A stretch of 64,000 nucleotides of DNA. Origin: Phyllobacterium sp. T1293 (GTDB taxonomy: Bacteria > Pseudomonadota > Alphaproteobacteria > Rhizobiales > Rhizobiaceae). The notes beneath the pieces were generated by a model. That model saw nothing but the letters and a program-made list of their open reading frames with translations. It was not told the DNA's origin and made no database searches. A program made the translations under genes and the position numbers. The stretch covers positions 3,291,001-3,355,000 of the forward strand of contig NZ_CP088273.1 of NCBI RefSeq assembly GCF_020731415.2, read 5' to 3'. Of this stretch, positions 51,159 through 61,442 are shown one piece after another (positions within the stretch are counted from its first letter, which is position 1; every line of letters starts with the position of its first letter).

Positions 51159-51563
51159 TTCTTAATCCTTGCATCAATCACCGATGCGCCGCCCAACCAG
51201 AAGGCCTCAACGCTATCGATGAGGCGGCTATTTACCGCTACAAAGGACAACACATGGCCAAGCTGCTATCTGCATGTTCACGTTCTTGACTACGCTCAAT
51301 TCGCGATGTCCTTTGTGCCTGTAAGCAGGAACCTCGCCATTCAATAAGTCAAATAAATATTCTCCTATAGTCGTTCCAATATAAAATTCGGAATTTTGTT
51401 TATAGGATTTTTATTTCTTTCCAACTTCGTCGCAATCGAAAAAATATCCGTTCGTCGTTAGTGTTCAGACGCCGTTGTTGCTCTGTGGTTATAAACTTTT
51501 TCCAAAGTGAAAAACCGCATTTACTCGCGACAGCTGGCATACTCAACAAAAGGACAGAATGCG
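51159..51563. other. AT-richer intergenic region
   Basis: This stretch (about 400 bases) is visibly richer in A and T than its surroundings, notably near 51350-51440. It probably holds promoters for the small genes on both sides. No clear repeat, hairpin or credible coding frame is seen. Confidence 0.5.
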
Positions 51564-51764
51564 ATGTTTACGCGCTCCGGAATGTATTATTTCGCGCATC
51601 ACAGACAGAATGAACAACCCGTAAGGTTGCCTCCATCCAGCGCAAATCAGAATGATGTTCACGCCGCACCCGGCCACGAGGAGCTGGGTGTGTTTCTGCG
51701 GCTATGGGGCGTCATTCTCACCGGCGTTGCTGTCATTCTGTGCGGCAGCTGGCTGCTCAGATAA
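51564..51764 (+). CDS. Small hypothetical tail-anchored protein
   Basis: The 66-residue protein starts MFTRSGMYYFAHHRQNEQP, is hydrophilic for the first 40 residues and ends in one membrane helix (LWGVILTGVAVILCGSWLLR). I know of no family. ATG at 51564 lies a few bases after GGACAG, a weak ribosome site. The longer open frame upstream is not supported. Confidence 0.5.
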   Translation: MFTRSGMYYFAHHRQNEQPVRLPPSSANQNDVHAAPGHEELGVFLRLWGVILTGVAVILCGSWLLR

Positions 51765-51874
51765 CGGGCACCCACTCCACGCCATCGATGCAATCCGTAG
51801 CGACTGTAACGGCTAAGAGAAGCCCGCATCCTTGTGGTGGTGGAAACGTGTTTGTTGCGCAATCGGAGACAATC

Positions 51875-52030
51875 ATGTCGGAGCAGCAAATGGATAAGCA
51901 GCGCCCCAAGATGCCAACGAATGACGTCAAGGCCGACGCTGCGCGGATAAAATCATTGATACCGATTGCGCTCGGTATGCTTGTGTTGATGGTCGCAATT
52001 GATGGTCTTCTCAGGTTTTTCGCCAGATAA
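51875..52030 (+). CDS. Small hypothetical tail-anchored protein
   Basis: The 51-residue protein starts MSEQQMDKQRPKMPTNDVKAD, a charged segment, and ends in one helix (SLIPIALGMLVLMVAIDGLLRFF). GGAG lies eight bases before the ATG. Similar design to the previous small gene; both precede the kdp operon. Function unknown. Confidence 0.55.
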   Translation: MSEQQMDKQRPKMPTNDVKADAARIKSLIPIALGMLVLMVAIDGLLRFFAR

Positions 52031-52230
52031 CCGCCGGGCAAATCCTTATAGGAATTTTATATCTTTCCTACGTGTGACGTCTCGAACCTTTATGGCGTTC
52101 GGAGTCATACTCCCCCACGGTTTGCATTCTATGTGCCGCACAAGCAAGCGTAGCATTTATTGAAGATCAGCTAAGTCTTCAATGCAGTTCTGTCTTGCAA
52201 TGATAAAATCAATAAAAGGAGTTTTCTTCG

Positions 52231-52311
52231 ATGGACTTCATTGTTCTCGGAATGGGCGTTTTGTTCTTGGCTCTATCGCTGGCTTATACAAAAGCCTGCG
52301 ATATCCTTTGA
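52231..52311 (+). CDS. 26-residue membrane microprotein upstream of kdpF
   Basis: AGGAG lies 12 bases before ATG 52231. The frame encodes 26 residues, MDFIVLGMGVLFLALSLAYTKACD and two more, a single membrane helix that ends in a Cys-Asp motif. A short hydrophobic frame of this kind before kdpF is seen in many proteobacterial kdp operons (recalled, not checked). It lies 16 bases before kdpF, so it is probably cotranslated. Confidence 0.65.
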   Translation: MDFIVLGMGVLFLALSLAYTKACDIL

Positions 52312-52327
52312 TCGGAAAGACTGACAA

Positions 52328-52417
52328 ATGATTATCGATTACATCCTCAGTGGTGCTGTCACCTTGTTCCTTCTCGCCTATCTCACCTACGCCCTTGTTC
52401 GCCCAGAGCGGTTTTGA
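52328..52417 (+). CDS. kdpF: K+-transporting ATPase small subunit KdpF
   Basis: The 29-residue single-helix peptide starts MIIDYILSGAVTLFLLAYL and ends ALVRPERF, the conserved KdpF C-terminus. KdpF stabilises the KdpABC complex. It lies 33 bases before kdpA. Confidence 0.9.
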   Translation: MIIDYILSGAVTLFLLAYLTYALVRPERF

Positions 52418-52450
52418 CCGCATCTGGCGCCCGGCTCGGAAAGCTTCACC

Positions 52451-54154
52451 ATGACTCTCAACGGTTGGTTACAGATCCTCGTTTATTGCGGGATCATCAT
52501 TCTGCTCGTGAAGCCGCTCGGCGGCTACATGACGCGCGTTTTCAACGGCGACCGCACGTTTCTTTCGCCACTTCTCGTTCCTGTTGAACGGGGACTTTAT
52601 AAAATAGCTGGAACGAATGAGCGCGACGAACAGCATTGGACCACCTACACGGTGGCTTTGTTGCTTTTCAGCCTGGCCGGGTTCCTTGTGCTTTATTTCC
52701 TGCAGCGGTTCCAGGGGGCTCTGCCCTTTAATCCTGCGGGGATGACAGCAACAGAGCCAACCCTCGCATTCAACACAGCCATCAGCTTTGTAACAAATAC
52801 CAACTGGCAGAATTATGGCGGCGAGAGCACGATGTCGTATCTCGTGCAGATGGCTGGCCTCACCGTACAGAACTTTGTCTCTGCAGCGACAGGCATAGCC
52901 ATCGCTGTTGCGTTGATCCGGGGCTTCGCCAGAGCATCCGGCAATTCCATTGGCAATTTCTGGGTCGATCTGACGAGAGCGACACTCTACATTCTATTGC
53001 CTATCTGCATCGTCCTGACGCTTGTTTATGTTTATCTCGGTGTTCCGCAGACCCTTGGGACCTATGTCGAGGCGACGACGCTGGAAGGGGCCAAGCAGAC
53101 GATCGCGGTTGGCCCGGTCGCTTCGCAGCTCGCTATCAAGATGCTCGGCACCAATGGCGGCGGCTTCTTCAATGTCAATTCCGCTCATCCATTCGAAAAT
53201 CCCGATGCAATTTCCAACTTCCTCCAGATGGCTTCAATCTTTGTGATTGGTGCAGCATTGACCAACGTGTTTGGCCGTATGGTCGGCAATCAGCGTCAGG
53301 GCTGGGCGATCTTCGCTGCCATGGGCATATTGTTCCTGGCGGGTGTGACCATTTGCTATTGGGGTGAAGCCGCCGGCAACCCGCTGGTCCACTCCCTTGG
53401 TATTGATGGCGGCAATATGGAAGGCAAAGAGGCGCGTTTCGGCATCGCCCTATCTTCTCTCTTTGCTGTGATTACCACGGCTGCCTCGTGTGGCGCAGTC
53501 AATGCCATGCATGACAGTTTCATGGCGATCAGCGGCATGATCCCACTCATCAATATGATGCTGGGCGAGGTGGTTATCGGCGGCGTCGGTGCCGGTCTTT
53601 ACGGTATCCTGCTTTATGTGATCATTGCAGTCTTCGTGGCTGGCCTGATGGTTGGCCGTACGCCTGAGTATCTTGGCAAGAAGATCGAAGCGAAGGAAGT
53701 CAAGATGGCCATGCTGGCTGTCCTGTGCCTGCCTTTGGCAATGTTGGGTTTTACAGCCATTGCCAGTGTACTGCCATCAGCAGTTGCTTCTGTCGCCAAT
53801 GCTGGTCCTCACGGCTTTTCCGAGATTCTTTATGCCTACACATCTGCCGCAGCCAATAACGGTTCGGCCTTTGGCGGGCTCTCGGGTAACACCCCCTGGT
53901 ACAACATCACTCTCGGCATCGGCATGTGGATGGGCCGCTTCTTTGTCATCATCCCGGCTCTGGCCATCGCTGGCTCGCTGGTAGCGAAGAAGACTGTTCC
54001 GGAATCCGCGGGCACTTTCCCGACCCATGGTGGGCTGTTCGTTGGTTTGCTGGTGGGTGTGATCCTGATTGTTGGCGGCCTCACATTCTTCCCGGCACTC
54101 GCTGTCGGACCGATTGTCGAGCATCTCGCCATCGGTCTTGGCCAGACATTCTGA
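52451..54154 (+). CDS. kdpA: K+-transporting ATPase subunit A
   Basis: KdpA is the channel-like subunit that selects K+ in the high-affinity KdpFABC pump. The 567-residue product has about ten membrane helices and the four selectivity-filter repeats: [43 protein letters not shown] and [12 protein letters not shown]. Length is that of the family. It is expressed under low K+ through KdpDE. Confidence 0.97.
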   Translation: MTLNGWLQILVYCGIIILLVKPLGGYMTRVFNGDRTFLSPLLVPVERGLYKIAGTNERDEQHWTTYTVALLLFSLAGFLVLYFLQRFQGALPFNPAGMTATEPTLAFNTAISFVTNTNWQNYGGESTMSYLVQMAGLTVQNFVSAATGIAIAVALIRGFARASGNSIGNFWVDLTRATLYILLPICIVLTLVYVYLGVPQTLGTYVEATTLEGAKQTIAVGPVASQLAIKMLGTNGGGFFNVNSAHPFENPDAISNFLQMASIFVIGAALTNVFGRMVGNQRQGWAIFAAMGILFLAGVTICYWGEAAGNPLVHSLGIDGGNMEGKEARFGIALSSLFAVITTAASCGAVNAMHDSFMAISGMIPLINMMLGEVVIGGVGAGLYGILLYVIIAVFVAGLMVGRTPEYLGKKIEAKEVKMAMLAVLCLPLAMLGFTAIASVLPSAVASVANAGPHGFSEILYAYTSAAANNGSAFGGLSGNTPWYNITLGIGMWMGRFFVIIPALAIAGSLVAKKTVPESAGTFPTHGGLFVGLLVGVILIVGGLTFFPALAVGPIVEHLAIGLGQTF

Positions 54155-54165
54155 TGGAGCGTCCA

Positions 54166-54333
54166 ATGCGTCATGGCTATCTGCAATTCAACGCTCATGC
54201 CCGCGCCCGAAAGCTGGCGCGGGGGGCAGCCAAACGTGTGCGGGCTTCCGATATCGTCCTCGGCATGATGCTGGCGACGCTTGTTGTCTGGCTCATCGCA
54301 TACGCATTTATTCACATGGTTACGCCGGTCTGA
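54166..54333 (+). CDS. 55-residue membrane protein inserted between kdpA and kdpB
   Basis: ATG at 54166 follows GGAG by seven bases. The product has a basic N-terminal half (MRHGYLQFNAHARARKLARGAAKR) and one membrane helix (DIVLGMMLATLVVWLIAYAFIHM). An ATG at 54154 that overlaps the kdpA stop is also possible. Standard kdp operons run kdpA directly into kdpB, so this is an extra component. It could be a small accessory subunit of the pump. Confidence 0.7.
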   Translation: MRHGYLQFNAHARARKLARGAAKRVRASDIVLGMMLATLVVWLIAYAFIHMVTPV

Positions 54334-54366
54334 TCGACCGCTGTTCAGTCACAACTGGAGTCTCAA

Positions 54367-56439
54367 ATGAGCCAGTCCAAATCCGCGAGCCTAATGGACG
54401 CTCGCATATTATTACCAGCCGTCGGAGGCGCTTTCAAAAAGCTTGATCCGCGCACTCTTGCCAGAAATCCGGTGATGTTCGTCGTCGCTGTGGTTTCGGC
54501 GCTGACGACGATTTTGTTCATAAAGGACATCATCGCTGGCGGTCATGACCTCAGTTTCTCGTTTCAGATCATAGTGTGGCTATGGTTTACGGTGCTTTTT
54601 GCGAATTTTGCCGAAGCGGTCGCGGAAGGCCGTGGTAAGGCACAGGCCGATTCATTGCGCAAGGCCCGTACAGAAACCCAAGCAAAGCTCTTGTCGGGTG
54701 AAGGCCGCACCAATTTCAAACTGGTTCCGGGCACCAGCCTCAAGGTTGGAGATGTCGTTCTGGTTGACGCTGGCGACATCATCCCATCAGACGGCGAAGT
54801 TGTTGAAGGCATCGCGTCAGTCAATGAATCAGCAATAACAGGCGAATCTGCACCGGTCATCCGGGAATCCGGTGGTGATCGATCCGCGGTAACAGGTGGT
54901 ACGCAGGTGCTGTCCGATTGGCTTCGTGTCCGCATCACGGCAGCAGCCGGTTCAACATTCATCGACCGGATGATTGCGCTCGTTGAAGGCGCTGAACGTC
55001 AAAAGACACCCAATGAGATTGCTCTCAACATTCTCCTTGCAGGCATGACGCTTATATTCGTGTTGGCAACGGCGACTATTCCAAGCTTTGCGTCCTATGC
55101 GGGCGGCGCAATTCCTGTTGTGGTGCTCGTCGCTTTGTTCGTGACGCTTATTCCGACCACGATCGGTGCATTGCTCTCAGCCATCGGTATTGCCGGTATG
55201 GACAGGCTCATCCAGTTCAATGTGCTTGCGATGTCTGGCCGTGCGGTTGAAGCAGCTGGTGATGTGGATACATTGCTGCTTGATAAGACCGGCACCATTA
55301 CTTTCGGTAACCGTCAAGCCACCGAGTTCAGTCCGGTAAAGGGTGTGAGTGAACAGGAACTTGCCGATGCAGCTCAACTTGCATCGCTCGCTGACGAAAC
55401 TCCTGAGGGACGCTCCATCGTGGTGCTGGCCAAGGAAAAATACGGAATCCGTGCGCGCGATATGGCGACCTTGCACGCCACATTTGTGCCATTCACAGCA
55501 CAGAGCCGTATGAGTGGTGTGGATATTGATGGTTCTTCAATCAGAAAAGGCGCGGTTGAGGCTGTCCTTTCATATGTCGACCTCTCGACTGTTGCGACAG
55601 GCGCAACACGCGCCAGCAGCGAAACCGTTCGCGAGCTGCAGGCGATTGCCGATCAGATTGCCAAAGCCGGTGGAACGCCGCTCGCAGTTGTCAGGGACGG
55701 CAAACTTCTGGGTGTCATCCATCTTAAAGACATTGTGAAGGGCGGCATCCGGGAGCGTTTCGCTGAATTGCGGCGCATGGGTATCCGCACCGTCATGATC
55801 ACCGGCGACAATGCTTTGACTGCAGCGGCTATCGCTGCTGAAGCTGGCGTTGACGATTTTCTCGCTCAGGCAACACCTGAAAACAAGCTTTCGCTCATCC
55901 GCGATGAACAGTCCAAGGGCAAACTGGTCGCCATGTGCGGTGACGGTACAAATGATGCTCCAGCGCTGGCGCAGGCGGATGTCGGCGTTGCCATGAACAC
56001 TGGTACAGTTGCTGCTCGTGAAGCCGGAAACATGGTCGATCTTGACAGTGACCCGACGAAGTTGATCGAAATCGTTGGTATCGGCAAGCAGTTGCTCATG
56101 ACGCGTGGTGCCTTGACGACATTTTCCATCGCCAATGATATCGCCAAATACTTTGCGATCATTCCCGCAATGTTCCTGGCGTTCTATCCGCAATTGGCCG
56201 CGCTCAATATTATGGGTCTGCAGACACCTCAGAGCGCCATCCTATCGGCCATCATTTTCAACGCGCTTATTATTGTTGCCCTTATCCCCCTGTCACTGAA
56301 AGGTGTAAAATACCGGGCAGTGGGTGCCGGGGCGCTTCTAAGCCGCAATCTGCTCATCTACGGCCTTGGCGGCGTTATTGTTCCGTTCGTCGGAATTAAA
56401 GCGATCGACGTGGTCATAACAAGCCTTGGGCTTGTGTAA
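54367..56439 (+). CDS. kdpB: K+-transporting ATPase subunit B
   Basis: KdpB is the P-type ATPase subunit. The 690-residue product has the phosphorylation motif [13 protein letters not shown] (Asp near 308), the actuator motif [12 protein letters not shown], the nucleotide-binding [10 protein letters not shown] and the hinge [25 protein letters not shown]. Several membrane helices lie at both ends. It lies 33 bases after the inserted small gene and 11 before kdpC. Confidence 0.97.
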   Translation: MSQSKSASLMDARILLPAVGGAFKKLDPRTLARNPVMFVVAVVSALTTILFIKDIIAGGHDLSFSFQIIVWLWFTVLFANFAEAVAEGRGKAQADSLRKARTETQAKLLSGEGRTNFKLVPGTSLKVGDVVLVDAGDIIPSDGEVVEGIASVNESAITGESAPVIRESGGDRSAVTGGTQVLSDWLRVRITAAAGSTFIDRMIALVEGAERQKTPNEIALNILLAGMTLIFVLATATIPSFASYAGGAIPVVVLVALFVTLIPTTIGALLSAIGIAGMDRLIQFNVLAMSGRAVEAAGDVDTLLLDKTGTITFGNRQATEFSPVKGVSEQELADAAQLASLADETPEGRSIVVLAKEKYGIRARDMATLHATFVPFTAQSRMSGVDIDGSSIRKGAVEAVLSYVDLSTVATGATRASSETVRELQAIADQIAKAGGTPLAVVRDGKLLGVIHLKDIVKGGIRERFAELRRMGIRTVMITGDNALTAAAIAAEAGVDDFLAQATPENKLSLIRDEQSKGKLVAMCGDGTNDAPALAQADVGVAMNTGTVAAREAGNMVDLDSDPTKLIEIVGIGKQLLMTRGALTTFSIANDIAKYFAIIPAMFLAFYPQLAALNIMGLQTPQSAILSAIIFNALIIVALIPLSLKGVKYRAVGAGALLSRNLLIYGLGGVIVPFVGIKAIDVVITSLGLV

Positions 56440-56450
56440 AGGATATCCCG

Positions 56451-57017
56451 ATGCTCAAACAACTTAAGCCCGCGATTGTCATGATAGTCGCACTCACAAT
56501 TATCACAGGCCTTCTCTACCCATTGGGGATGACCGGATTATCGCAGCTCCTTTTCGCACGCCAGGCAAATGGCAGTCTTGTCGAAAAGGACGGCAAGATA
56601 ATCGGGTCTGAATTGATCGGTCAGGCTTTCACGAGCGACCAGTATTTTCATGGGCGGCCATCAGCTGCCGGTGACGGGTACAATGCTTCAGCTTCCAGCG
56701 GCTCCAATCTCGGGCCCACTAACCCGAAATTGATTGATCGCATCAAGACGGATGCTGCCTCCCTGAAGGAAAGCAACCCCGGCGCACCGATTCCTATCGA
56801 TCTTGTGACCACCTCGGGAAGTGGACTTGATCCGGACATTTCACCTGAAGCGGCTTATTTCCAGATTGGGCGCGTAGCCAAGGCTCGTGGCGCCGATGAA
56901 GCGGCCATCCGCAAACTGGTTGACCAGCATATTGAAGGCCGTGAACTCGGCTTCATGGGTGAACCGGTTGTGAATGTTCTGAAATTGAATCAGGCCCTTG
57001 ATAGCCTGGGCAAATAA
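56451..57017 (+). CDS. kdpC: K+-transporting ATPase subunit C
   Basis: The 188-residue product has one N-terminal membrane helix (about 8-30) and a periplasmic domain: [21 protein letters not shown] and [15 protein letters not shown], then [17 protein letters not shown]. These are the KdpC signatures. It helps KdpA bind K+ tightly. A hairpin follows before kdpD. Confidence 0.96.
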   Translation: MLKQLKPAIVMIVALTIITGLLYPLGMTGLSQLLFARQANGSLVEKDGKIIGSELIGQAFTSDQYFHGRPSAAGDGYNASASSGSNLGPTNPKLIDRIKTDAASLKESNPGAPIPIDLVTTSGSGLDPDISPEAAYFQIGRVAKARGADEAAIRKLVDQHIEGRELGFMGEPVVNVLKLNQALDSLGK

Positions 57018-57030
57018 CTTTTGAATATGG

Positions 57031-57067
57031 AGGCCGGAGATTTGCATAAGCATAGCTCCGGCCTTTC
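57031..57067 (+). terminator. Hairpin between kdpFABC and kdpDE
   Basis: AGGCCGGAG (57031-57039) pairs perfectly with CTCCGGCCT (57056-57064), then TT. The T run is short, so read-through to kdpD is likely; it may lower kdpDE levels relative to the pump. Confidence 0.65.
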
Positions 57068-57089
57068 GTCATTGGGAGAGGCTTTGTAA

Positions 57090-59795
57090 ATGCCTGACGA
57101 CAATCGCGACTTGGATCGAAGACCGTCTCCGGATGCGCTTCTCGACAATGCCGATCGTGAACGTCGCGGCCGACTGAAGATTTTTCTCGGCGCTGCTCCG
57201 GGTGTAGGCAAGACCTACGAAATGTTGATGTCGGGCCGGGCGGCAATTGCCGACGGATCAGATGTTGTGATTGGTGTTGTCGAAACCCATGGTCGTAAAG
57301 AGACGCAGGCTCTTGTCGAAGGTTTTGAAGTCGTGCCGCGCAGAAGCGTGGACTATAAAAATCATCAACTTGAAGAGATGGATATTGACGCAATCCTCGC
57401 GCGGCGTCCGGCTCTCGTATTGGTTGATGAACTTGCACATACCAATGCACCGGGCAGCCGCCATCCCAAGCGGTATATGGATGTTGAGGAGATTCTGTCT
57501 CAGGACATTGATGTCTATTCGACCTTGAATATCCAACATGTCGAGAGCCTGAACGATATTGTTGCCCAGATCACGCGGGTCCGTGTACACGAAACCGTGC
57601 CGGATTCGGTGATTGATGAGGCAGATGAAGTTGAAATTATCGATCTCACCCCGGTCGATCTCATCAAACGGTTGCAGGAGGGCAAAGTATATCTGCCTGC
57701 AACGGCCAAACGAGCAACAGAGAACTATTTTTCCCCTGGCAATCTGACCGCACTGCGTGAGCTTGCCTTACGCCGGACCGCCCAGCGCGTTGACGATCAA
57801 TTGCTTACACATATGCAGGCCAATGCAATATCGGGACCTTGGGCTGCCGGGGATCGTGTTTTGGTATGTGTTGACGAGCAGCCGCGCGGTGCCTCGCTCG
57901 TCCGTTATGCCCGGCGACTGGCAGACAGGCTCCGTGCTCCATGGGCCGCTGTTCATGTCGAAACGCAGCGTTTTGCTCGCCTCTCAGAGGCAGAACGGGA
58001 CCGATTGGCATCAACCCTGCGTTTGGCCGACCAATTGGGTGGGGAGACGATCACACTTCCCGGTCGGAATGCCGCAGAAGAAATCGCCCGGCATGCACGG
58101 GAGAACAATGTCACTCATATCGTAACGGGCAAGCCGAACAAGCCACGGTGGCGTGAGCTGTTTGAGGGTTCGGTATCTCACGATCTGATACGGCATGCCG
58201 GAAATATCAGCGTCCACGTTATTTCAGGCAATGATCAGGAGGTGGTCTCCTCGCAACGGCGTTCAGCGAGTGCGCCAAGACCAAGCTTCCAGATCAAACC
58301 GTATCTCGTGAGTACCGGGTATGTTGTAGCAGCCCTCGGCTTTGGTCTTCTGCTGTCGCGCTTTCTCGATGTGCGCAACATCGCGCTCGTATTTCTCATG
58401 GCAGTGCTGGCATCAGCCGTAACACTGGGTTTATGGCCTGCCTTGTTTGCCTCTGTCGTCAGCGCAGCGGTGCTTAATTTCTTCTTCCTTGATCCGCTTT
58501 ATACGCTGGTAATAAGTGATCCGGAGAGCGTGATCGCCCTCGGGTTTTTCTTTGTGGTTGCGGTGATTGCCAGCAATCTGACGGCGCGGGTCCAGCGGCA
58601 AGCCTCGTCTGCACGTCAGCGGGTTCGGACCACGGAAGACCTCTATTCGTTCAGCAAGAAACTGGCAGGAACGGGTACCCTTGATGACGTCCTTTGGGCG
58701 ACGGCATTTCAGATTGCATCGATGCTTAAAGTGCGGGTGGTGCTTCTTTTGCCTGATCATGGTTCCATTCAGGTCAAGGCCGGATATCCGCCGGATGATA
58801 CGCTGGATGAGGCTGATATAGCAGCGGCCCGGTGGGCTTGGGAAAACAACCGCGCGGCAGGTCGGGGAGCTGACACGCTACCGGGGGCAAAGCGGCTCTA
58901 TTTGCCCTTGCGAACGGGCCGTATGGCGGTTGGTGTCATTGGTCTCGACAATGATAAGCAAGGTCCGCTTCTGTCGCCGGAGCAGCAACGGCTGCTGGAC
59001 GCACTGGCTGATCAGGCGGCGGTTGCTATTGAACGGACACAGCTTGCCGCTGATGTGGACCGCGCAAAGCTAGCGGCGGAAGCAGATCGCCTGCGCTCGG
59101 CACTGCTGACGTCAATTTCACACGATCTCAAAACACCGCTTGCGGCGATTATGGGAGCGGCTGGAACGTTGAAGGAATTTGCCCCCGCACTTGCCGAGGA
59201 GGCCAAGGCTGACCTGTTGTCGACAGTGCTTGATGAGTCCGAAAGGCTCAATCGGTTTATTTCCAATCTGCTCGATATGACGAAGCTGGAATCCGGAGCA
59301 ATGGAACCAAACTACGCCTTCCAGTATGTTGGTGATATCGTTGGGACGGCGCTCGATAGGGCCAGAAAAATTATTGGCCGGCATAAGACGGAGATTGATA
59401 TTCCTGCTGCTTTGCCCGTGTTGAGGCTGGATGCGGTTCTGTTCGAACAGGTTCTGTTCAACCTGCTCGACAATGCCTCAAAATATGCACCTGAAGGATC
59501 ATGTCTGCGGATACAGGCCTGGAGCGATGATGGCTGGGTGATACTGCAAGTTATGGATGAGGGGCCGGGTATCCCCGAAGAGGATCTGGAGCGCATATTC
59601 GATACGTTTTATCGCGTAAGGAAAGGCGATCGGGTAACTGCGGGTACCGGGCTCGGACTTTCGATATCGAGAGGTTTCATTGAAGCCATGGGTGGCACGA
59701 TCACCGCCGAGCGCAGAACTGACCGCTCTGGCGCGATCTTTACGATCAGAATGCCAATCCCCAAGGACACTCCAACAATAGAAGAACTGACATGA
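57090..59795 (+). CDS. kdpD: K+ sensor histidine kinase KdpD
   Basis: The 901-residue protein has an N-terminal KdpD domain with Walker A GAAPGVGKTYEMLM (about residues 33-46) and Walker B LVDELAHTNAPG. A universal-stress-protein-like domain follows (about 250-370), then four membrane helices (about 405-505), a GAF-like domain (about 530-650), and the kinase core with SISHDLKTPLAAI (His near 675), NLLDNASKYAPEG and GTGLGLSISRG. It phosphorylates KdpE under K+ limitation. It overlaps kdpE by four bases. Confidence 0.97.
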   Translation: MPDDNRDLDRRPSPDALLDNADRERRGRLKIFLGAAPGVGKTYEMLMSGRAAIADGSDVVIGVVETHGRKETQALVEGFEVVPRRSVDYKNHQLEEMDIDAILARRPALVLVDELAHTNAPGSRHPKRYMDVEEILSQDIDVYSTLNIQHVESLNDIVAQITRVRVHETVPDSVIDEADEVEIIDLTPVDLIKRLQEGKVYLPATAKRATENYFSPGNLTALRELALRRTAQRVDDQLLTHMQANAISGPWAAGDRVLVCVDEQPRGASLVRYARRLADRLRAPWAAVHVETQRFARLSEAERDRLASTLRLADQLGGETITLPGRNAAEEIARHARENNVTHIVTGKPNKPRWRELFEGSVSHDLIRHAGNISVHVISGNDQEVVSSQRRSASAPRPSFQIKPYLVSTGYVVAALGFGLLLSRFLDVRNIALVFLMAVLASAVTLGLWPALFASVVSAAVLNFFFLDPLYTLVISDPESVIALGFFFVVAVIASNLTARVQRQASSARQRVRTTEDLYSFSKKLAGTGTLDDVLWATAFQIASMLKVRVVLLLPDHGSIQVKAGYPPDDTLDEADIAAARWAWENNRAAGRGADTLPGAKRLYLPLRTGRMAVGVIGLDNDKQGPLLSPEQQRLLDALADQAAVAIERTQLAADVDRAKLAAEADRLRSALLTSISHDLKTPLAAIMGAAGTLKEFAPALAEEAKADLLSTVLDESERLNRFISNLLDMTKLESGAMEPNYAFQYVGDIVGTALDRARKIIGRHKTEIDIPAALPVLRLDAVLFEQVLFNLLDNASKYAPEGSCLRIQAWSDDGWVILQVMDEGPGIPEEDLERIFDTFYRVRKGDRVTAGTGLGLSISRGFIEAMGGTITAERRTDRSGAIFTIRMPIPKDTPTIEELT

Positions 59796-60484
59796 CCAAC
59801 TCAAATGTCAAAATATTGGTTGTCGATGATGAATCGCCGATCCGTAAATTGCTTCGGGTAGGTTTGAGTACCCAAGGATATACCGTTCTTGAAGCAGGAA
59901 ACGCATGGTCGGCAATAGAGCAGGTACGCCTCACGCGTCCCGACCTCATCATTCTTGATCTGGGCCTTCCTGATTTGTCTGGCCACGAATTGCTGCGCAG
60001 ATGGCGTGACGAAGGGCTGGAACTCCCGGTCATTATTCTATCAAGCCGGACCGACGAAAAGGGCATCGTGGATGCACTTGAGCTTGGCGCAGATGATTAT
60101 ATCACCAAGCCATTTGGAATGAATGAAATTGTGGCCCGTATCCGCGTTGCTCTGCGCCACCGACTTCAGCAACAGGGCGAAAAGCCGGTGTTCGAAACCG
60201 GGAGTCTCTCGGTCGATATCGTCAAACGCATCGTCAAGGTGGATGGCAAGGAGATCAGGCTTTCCCCGAAGGAATACGACATTTTGCGTATCCTTGTTCA
60301 GTATGCCGGGAAGGTTCTGACGCATCAGTTCCTGCTTGATCAGGTGTGGGGAGGGTCCACCGATGTGCAATATCTTCGCGTATACGTCCGGCAGCTACGC
60401 CAGAAAATCGAACAGACACCAGATCAACCAAAATACATCACGACAGAAACTGGCGTTGGCTACCGTCTCAGGGAGGTGGATTGA
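59792..60484 (+). CDS. kdpE: Response regulator KdpE
   Basis: OmpR-type regulator of 230 residues. The receiver has acidic residues in VVDDESPIRKLL, phosphoacceptor Asp in LIILDLGLPDLSG and Lys in YITKPFGMNE. The winged helix contains LSPKEYDILRILVQYAGKVLTHQFLLDQVWG and YVRQLRQKIEQTP. It activates kdpFABC. The start overlaps the kdpD stop (ATGA). Confidence 0.96.
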   Translation: MTNSNVKILVVDDESPIRKLLRVGLSTQGYTVLEAGNAWSAIEQVRLTRPDLIILDLGLPDLSGHELLRRWRDEGLELPVIILSSRTDEKGIVDALELGADDYITKPFGMNEIVARIRVALRHRLQQQGEKPVFETGSLSVDIVKRIVKVDGKEIRLSPKEYDILRILVQYAGKVLTHQFLLDQVWGGSTDVQYLRVYVRQLRQKIEQTPDQPKYITTETGVGYRLREVD

Positions 60485-60542
60485 GCATCATTTGAATTGC
60501 TTGATCACCAAGCTGCGCATCATAAATTGAATGAGTATTGTA

Positions 60543-60992
60543 ATGAAGCTTGCCGACTATATCGCTCTTGAGAGCATTGTTCCTGATCTTGACGTCTCGT
60601 CCAAGAGTCAGGCTCTGCAAGCGATTTCGACCAATATATCGCCGATGATTGGCGTATCGGCGGATGTGATCGTTCATTCGTTGCAGAAACGGGAAGAACT
60701 TGGTTCCACGGGTGTCGGTGGAGGTATCGCAATTCCGCACGCCCGCATTCTCGGCATATCAAAGCCCGTCGCGGCCTTTGCAAAATTAAAGAAGCCTATT
60801 GATTTTGAGGCGATAGACGATTTGCCCGTCGATATTATTCTTGCGCTGCTGACACCGGATCAGGCACCGGCTGAACATTTGAATGTCCTTGCATGCTTTT
60901 CCAGAAAGCTCAGGTCGCCGGATGTGCTCAAGAGGATGAGGGCGACCAGAAATGCACAAACATTATTGGATTGTCTGGTGATGGACACATAG
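60543..60992 (+). CDS. PTS EIIA-Ntr (PtsN) paralogue beside kdpDE
   Basis: The 149-residue EIIA-Ntr domain has the phosphorylatable His at about residue 66 in GGIAIPHARI. KREELGSTGVGGG and VDIILALLTPDQAPAEHLNVLACFSRKLR match PtsN. In E. coli and rhizobia dephosphorylated PtsN binds KdpD and controls potassium uptake. A copy directly after kdpE is therefore likely a dedicated KdpD partner; the usual housekeeping ptsN lies next to rpoN and hpf. An ATG four codons upstream is an alternative start. Confidence 0.88.
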   Translation: MKLADYIALESIVPDLDVSSKSQALQAISTNISPMIGVSADVIVHSLQKREELGSTGVGGGIAIPHARILGISKPVAAFAKLKKPIDFEAIDDLPVDIILALLTPDQAPAEHLNVLACFSRKLRSPDVLKRMRATRNAQTLLDCLVMDT

Positions 60993-61088
60993 AGCGGGCC
61001 CTGAAACAGGCGGCAGCTTCCCGTTCACTCAGAAACTGCCTCTGTTGATTTGTTCTGCCTCGCTTTGAAGCAATGCGCTCTTCTGGTA

Positions 61089-61358
61089 TCAAGCGCGTTT
61101 CCGCTGGCCGCTGGACGTATGTACTAGATCACTCCAGGCATCGGCGAGTATAAATTCGTTGTCATCTGCACAGCAGACGGCTCCCGGTACATGATCGCTT
61201 TCAGCAGTAGCAAAATGAACCGCCGCTTCCTTGTCAGCGAACAGGCCGCCGACCAGATGTTTGCGGTCGCATACCATCCAGCATCCGTCCGGATTTTTTC
61301 CGACAAGAAAACGGCTGCTCAAGTTTGAATTGGCGTGATTCTGATAAGCATAGGCCAT
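61089..61358 (-). CDS. Small hypothetical protein
   Basis: The 89-residue soluble protein starts MAYAYQNHANSNLSSRFLVGKNPDGCWMVCDRKHLVGGLFADKEAAVHFA. The segment with WMVCDRK and FADKEAAVHFA recalls short rhizobial proteins with a DUF2188-like beta-beta-alpha pattern; the match is not certain. Two CxxC-like Cys pairs are absent, but CC occurs at AVCCADD. GGAAAG precedes the ATG at some distance. Confidence 0.6.
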   Translation of the reverse strand: MAYAYQNHANSNLSSRFLVGKNPDGCWMVCDRKHLVGGLFADKEAAVHFATAESDHVPGAVCCADDNEFILADAWSDLVHTSSGQRKRA

Positions 61359-61442
61359 GATTGGTCACTTTCCGCTTGAGTGGGGCTCAAAGCGTTTTCT
61401 GTTTTGATGATGTTATAAGGATCGTGGAATTCGGCGTTCCAC

